The notes below the pieces were generated by a model that saw only the letters and a program-made list of their open reading frames with translations, ran no database searches and was not told the DNA's origin. A stretch of DNA of 64,000 bases from Saprospiraceae bacterium. GTDB taxonomy: Bacteria; Bacteroidota; Bacteroidia; Chitinophagales; Saprospiraceae. The position numbers were made by a program, and so were the translations under genes. Of the stretch, positions 62,101 through 64,000 are shown piece after piece. Position 1 is the stretch's first letter. Every line of letters begins with the position of its first letter. The DNA lies in assembly GCA_027488135.1 (NCBI GenBank), contig JAIYCH010000147.1, forward strand, positions 25,813 through 89,812, written 5' to 3'.

Positions 62101-62292
62101 TTTGGAGAAAAAGTTAAAATTTCCAGTTTAAGAGTCTATGCCAATATAAATAATGCCTTTTTGTTAACAGGTTATTCAGGCACTGACCCCGAGGTATCAA
62201 GTAATGGAAATTCCAATCAGGCGCCTGGGGTAGATCGTAATTCAGTACCAATGGCACGTACCTTTTTGGTAGGCTTGAATGTTGGTTTCTAA
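59173..62292 (+). CDS. SusC/RagA-family TonB-linked outer membrane protein
   Basis: A 1039-residue protein with a Sec signal (LFIFFSMIFLFTGVAMAQ). It has a carboxypeptidase-regulatory-like domain (about 23-95), a TonB box region EEVVVVGYGTQQKRT, then a plug domain with ALQGRAAGVNV and DASAAAIYGSRASAGVVLIST. The beta-barrel occupies the rest and ends in NVGF with a terminal Phe. It imports an oligomer bound by the SusD partner, whose gene follows directly. No sigma or anti-sigma gene or glycoside hydrolase is adjacent, so the substrate cannot be inferred. Confidence 0.96.
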   Translation: MKRLFIFFSMIFLFTGVAMAQRTIQGSVKSSGQEPLIGANVVVKGTTTGTTTDLDGSFKLSLQNSSGVLVISYTGYETQEITLTSSNQYNILLSESALGLEEVVVVGYGTQQKRTITGNVASIKGEDIASMSVQSFDQALQGRAAGVNVSIPNGVLNNPPVFRIRGINSINLSSFPLIVIDGVPTFAGDLSANSAANNILSNLNPSDIQSIEILKDASAAAIYGSRASAGVVLISTKRGKQGSTKVSYETWGSWAKVNRLPELLNAEQYLEIKNEGAKNANLPQQFFPQVVNGQTVDTRWYDYIYQTGFSHNHNLSFSGGSDKTTFFLSMGFTDQNGMIKANSFERKSARLNLDHKVSKIISLGASVGYSDNLNAAPNTGSLPGQAFNTSGLGRIPLVTAPIVSPFNADGSYNISTNNQPGRGANLQQVGFVNPVPVIDLNTFTSGASQIQASVFANVNLLKGLVLRTQYGIDNVMTESISFASPVHGDGFGSNGSATNNFANRQRWNWQNTLQYDLTVAESHNFSLLAGNEQQYTKSNGWGANRTVIADPFFTTFQGNFTTIVPSGNFEGQNYLLSYFGRLNYDFNKKYLITLNLRQDEFSAFAPGKKRGIFWGASAGWSISEESFWKESLGGTINYLRLRGSYGEVGNNNGIGDFASLGLYGSGLYATDPTLAFSQAGNPDLSWETSQKTDIGLNFGLFNDRITGEISYFRNLIDGLILNAPLSPSKGVPGNSIATNIGSMLNTGWEFGLSGTVVRKGKFSWNSNFNLTFMENEVKTLAAGNADILASTGGLETANIIRVGQSVGSLYVVETQGVNPANGRRIFINGKGEKVQYTHVVAAGQSRWTYLDGRTATAVNQSADGKIYGPTLPKWFGAWDNTFRYGNFDLNFQLQYSGGNYIYNGTKAGLRDARFWNSHTDVLDRWTESNTAGSIPRVVYGDNISNGSAIPMSENVEKGDFMRLRNVTLGYSIPTSVFGEKVKISSLRVYANINNAFLLTGYSGTDPEVSSNGNSNQAPGVDRNSVPMARTFLVGLNVGF

Positions 62293-62312
62293 AAACTTAA
62301 AATTTGATTATT

Positions 62313-63782
62313 ATGAAAATGCATATAAATTTTTATAAAAAAGTACTGGTAGCAGGTTTGGTCCTAATCAGTCTTTTTAACACCTCATGTAATGAGGAAC
62401 TTCTTGATCCAGTGCCTTTAACTACTTTTTCTGAGGCTTCTGTTTTTAACACACCTGACAGAATTTTACAACAGGTACGCGGAATTTACAGTGCTGTAAA
62501 AAATGGTTCTTTTTATGGTGGACGTTTCCTTATCTACCATGACATTCGTGGAGAAGAATTCCTCAATGAAACGACAAATGGTGTAACTGGATTTTCCACC
62601 TGGACGCATACCATCGTTTCCTCAACAGGCGAAGTTAATACTTTGTGGAATGCAGCTTATTATGCCATCAATAGTGCCAATCTTTTAATTGACGGGTTGG
62701 AGAAAAACAAAACGGTATTAAATAATGAGGCCTTAGCTAATAATTACCTGGCTGAAGCTCGTTTCCTTCGCGCATTGTGTTACCACAGTATGCTAAGTAT
62801 TTATGCTCGTCCATTTGCCGATGGAAATGGGTCAAAACCTGGTTTACCCTTGCGATTACTACCTGAGAAAGGGGCAGCTAACAATGATTTAGCTCGTTCT
62901 ACTGTGGCAGAGGTCTATACGCAGATTCTTTCTGATTTGAATTTTGCCGAACAAAATCTTCCAGCTAATTACGCTACACCTTATCTTAATACAACCAGAG
63001 CACACAAGAACACAGCCATAGCGCTTAAAACTCGCGTATTCTTAGAAATGGGTCGCTATCAAGACGTTATAACTGAAGCAACTAAGATTGTTTCCACTAC
63101 GGCACCTTTCAGAGCGTCTACAGGCATTGCCAATACGCTACAAGCTGATGTAACCAATACATTCAGAACGCCATATACCACAACAGAAAGTATTTTTTCA
63201 ATGCCTATGACAGAGTTAAATCTTCCAGGTACCCAAAATGGTCTTGGCAGCTATTACAATCCAGGGCCAAGAGGTATTGGAGACTTCTCTTTGAATCCAA
63301 AAGGAATTATAGGAAATACAACCGATTTTACTACTACCGACAAGCGTCGTGGTTGGGTATTAACTGTTAGCAATAAACCTTATTTAAATAAATTCCCAAT
63401 CGGTCCTCAGCATTTGGATTATGTACCGGTTATTCGCTATGCAGAGGTTTTACTTAACCTTGCGGAGGCTATTTCCCGTACCTCGGGTGTAAATGATCTT
63501 GCTGTTGCTTTGTTAAATGCAGTACATGGCCGTTCTGATGCAGCAAAAGTTTATACCGCTACAGAATTTGCTAATGGTACTGCACTAGCTAATCAAATAC
63601 TCACTGAACGAAGAATTGAACTGGTAGGTGAAGGGTTCAGAACACGTGATTTAATGAGGCTTTTGCAAACTATTCCTGGAAAAGCAAACGTCGCTGCCGT
63701 TAATCCTTCTCAATCAGAATATATTTGGCCTATACCTCAGGCTGAATTGAATGTAAATAAATTGATTGTACAGAATCCTTAA
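62313..63782 (+). CDS. SusD/RagB-family outer membrane lipoprotein
   Basis: A 489-residue lipoprotein with lipobox-like LISLFNTSC followed by NEELLDPVPLTT. The SusD fold is supported by AEARFLRALCYHSMLSIYARPFADG, TTRAHKNTAIALKTRVFLEMG, YVPVIRYAEVLLNLAEAI and LTERRIELVGEGFRTRDLMRL. It binds the substrate at the cell surface and works with SusC. The ATG at 62313 follows the SusC stop by 20 nt; the TTG at 62304 is less likely. Confidence 0.96.
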   Translation: MKMHINFYKKVLVAGLVLISLFNTSCNEELLDPVPLTTFSEASVFNTPDRILQQVRGIYSAVKNGSFYGGRFLIYHDIRGEEFLNETTNGVTGFSTWTHTIVSSTGEVNTLWNAAYYAINSANLLIDGLEKNKTVLNNEALANNYLAEARFLRALCYHSMLSIYARPFADGNGSKPGLPLRLLPEKGAANNDLARSTVAEVYTQILSDLNFAEQNLPANYATPYLNTTRAHKNTAIALKTRVFLEMGRYQDVITEATKIVSTTAPFRASTGIANTLQADVTNTFRTPYTTTESIFSMPMTELNLPGTQNGLGSYYNPGPRGIGDFSLNPKGIIGNTTDFTTTDKRRGWVLTVSNKPYLNKFPIGPQHLDYVPVIRYAEVLLNLAEAISRTSGVNDLAVALLNAVHGRSDAAKVYTATEFANGTALANQILTERRIELVGEGFRTRDLMRLLQTIPGKANVAAVNPSQSEYIWPIPQAELNVNKLIVQNP

Positions 63783-63810
63783 AATTTTCTGAATATTTTC
63801 TTTTATACTT

Positions 63811-63848
63811 AAAGAGGGTGATAGGTTTTAAAGCCTATCACCCTCTTT
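63811..63848. terminator. Bidirectional terminator after SusD
   Basis: AAAGAGGGTGATAGG (63811-63825) and CCTATCACCCTCTTT (63834-63848) form a 15-bp perfect stem with an 8-nt loop. The flanking A/T-rich arms let it work on both strands, ending SusD and the convergent gene entering from the right edge. Confidence 0.9.
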
Positions 63849-63910
63849 CATATAATATATTGTTATTGTTATTTCTTCTTCTTCCTGACTTCGCCAATGC
63901 GATACCCATT

Positions 63911-64000
63911 TTAAATTTTCTCGATACTTTGCCAATATTTTTCGTTATAAAGTAGTTTGAGTTGGTTGTGTTGTTTGGTTAAAAGTAAAGTGTGATAAAT
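63911..64000 (-). CDS. C-terminal end of an unknown gene entering from the right edge
   Basis: On the minus strand a frame enters open at 64000 and stops with TAA at 63911, giving 29 residues with LTKQHNQLKLLYNEKYWQSIEKI. I do not recognise the family. The placement is gene-like because the stop is followed, 60 nt on, by a bidirectional terminator facing it. The fragment is too short for certainty. Confidence 0.35.
   Translation of the reverse strand: MYHTLLLTKQHNQLKLLYNEKYWQSIEKI

Noticed and set aside
1..64000. A complete insertion sequence or phage
   Set aside because: No transposase with terminal inverted repeats, integrase or structural phage gene was found; Rpn and KilA-N genes are only suggestive.

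Overview
The window reads as a chromosomal segment of a gliding Bacteroidota bacterium. I would guess Saprospiria or Cytophagia, but no 16S or other species marker is present. The evidence is a gldA-gldF-gldG operon, a SusC/SusD pair, a FISUMP-domain surface protein, Bacteroidota-type -7 promoter elements (TAnnTTTG), low GC, and lipoprotein and Tat signals typical of the phylum. No rRNA, tRNA, CRISPR array or complete insertion sequence was seen.

Layout. 1-0.6 kb: a hipB-hipA toxin-antitoxin operon running off the left edge, with two operator-like palindromes. 0.6-4.7 kb (minus): feoA-feoB ferrous iron uptake, followed at 1 nt by a gene with a nucleoside-phosphorylase-like C-terminus. 4.9-9.2 kb: an exported oxidoreductase, an M20 peptidase and a neutral-ceramidase-like protein. 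9.2-11.8 kb (minus): a PcrA/UvrD helicase and a carboxymuconolactone-decarboxylase-like protein. 11.9-17.4 kb: an SRPBCC protein, a large S9 peptidase, a long empty AT-rich gap, a small winged-helix protein and a dipeptide epimerase. 17.5-22.6 kb: gldA, an unknown secreted protein, gldF, gldG and a DUF4340 protein in one operon. 22.7-31.6 kb: a membrane acyltransferase, a GH29 fucosidase with a small secreted partner, a PSD1-type cytochrome plus DUF1501 pair, and a penicillin acylase. 31.7-36.4 kb: an ABC exporter, then an AraC regulator divergent from a PhyH dioxygenase and an alcohol dehydrogenase.

36.4-46.8 kb looks accessory. It holds YefM/YoeB, two Rpn-type PD-(D/E)XK nucleases with Gly-Lys-Ile/Leu-Glu repeat tails, an epimerase, a 1303-residue PmoA/beta-propeller/HEAT/cytochrome c protein with a relic of its own cytochrome domain upstream, a GH11 xylanase and an alpha/beta hydrolase. 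47.1-49.0 kb is a FISUMP protein built on 102-bp tandem repeats. 49.4-52.4 kb has a GNAT-nitrilase fusion and a four-gene sulfur/redox cluster (DUF2892-type membrane protein, rhodanese, OsmC, Cys-rich mini-membrane protein).

The most unusual structure is at 52.4-53.7 kb. A KilA-N gene lies between two 194-bp direct repeats. Each repeat carries the 3' end of the upstream gene, its terminator and an operator-like palindrome, so a 1,096-bp unit appears to have been added without damaging either neighbour. 53.7-58.9 kb has two coupled M1 peptidases, a double NIPSNAP protein and a Tat-signal HisC-like aminotransferase. 59.2-63.8 kb is the SusC/SusD pair, ending in a terminator facing a gene that enters from the right edge.
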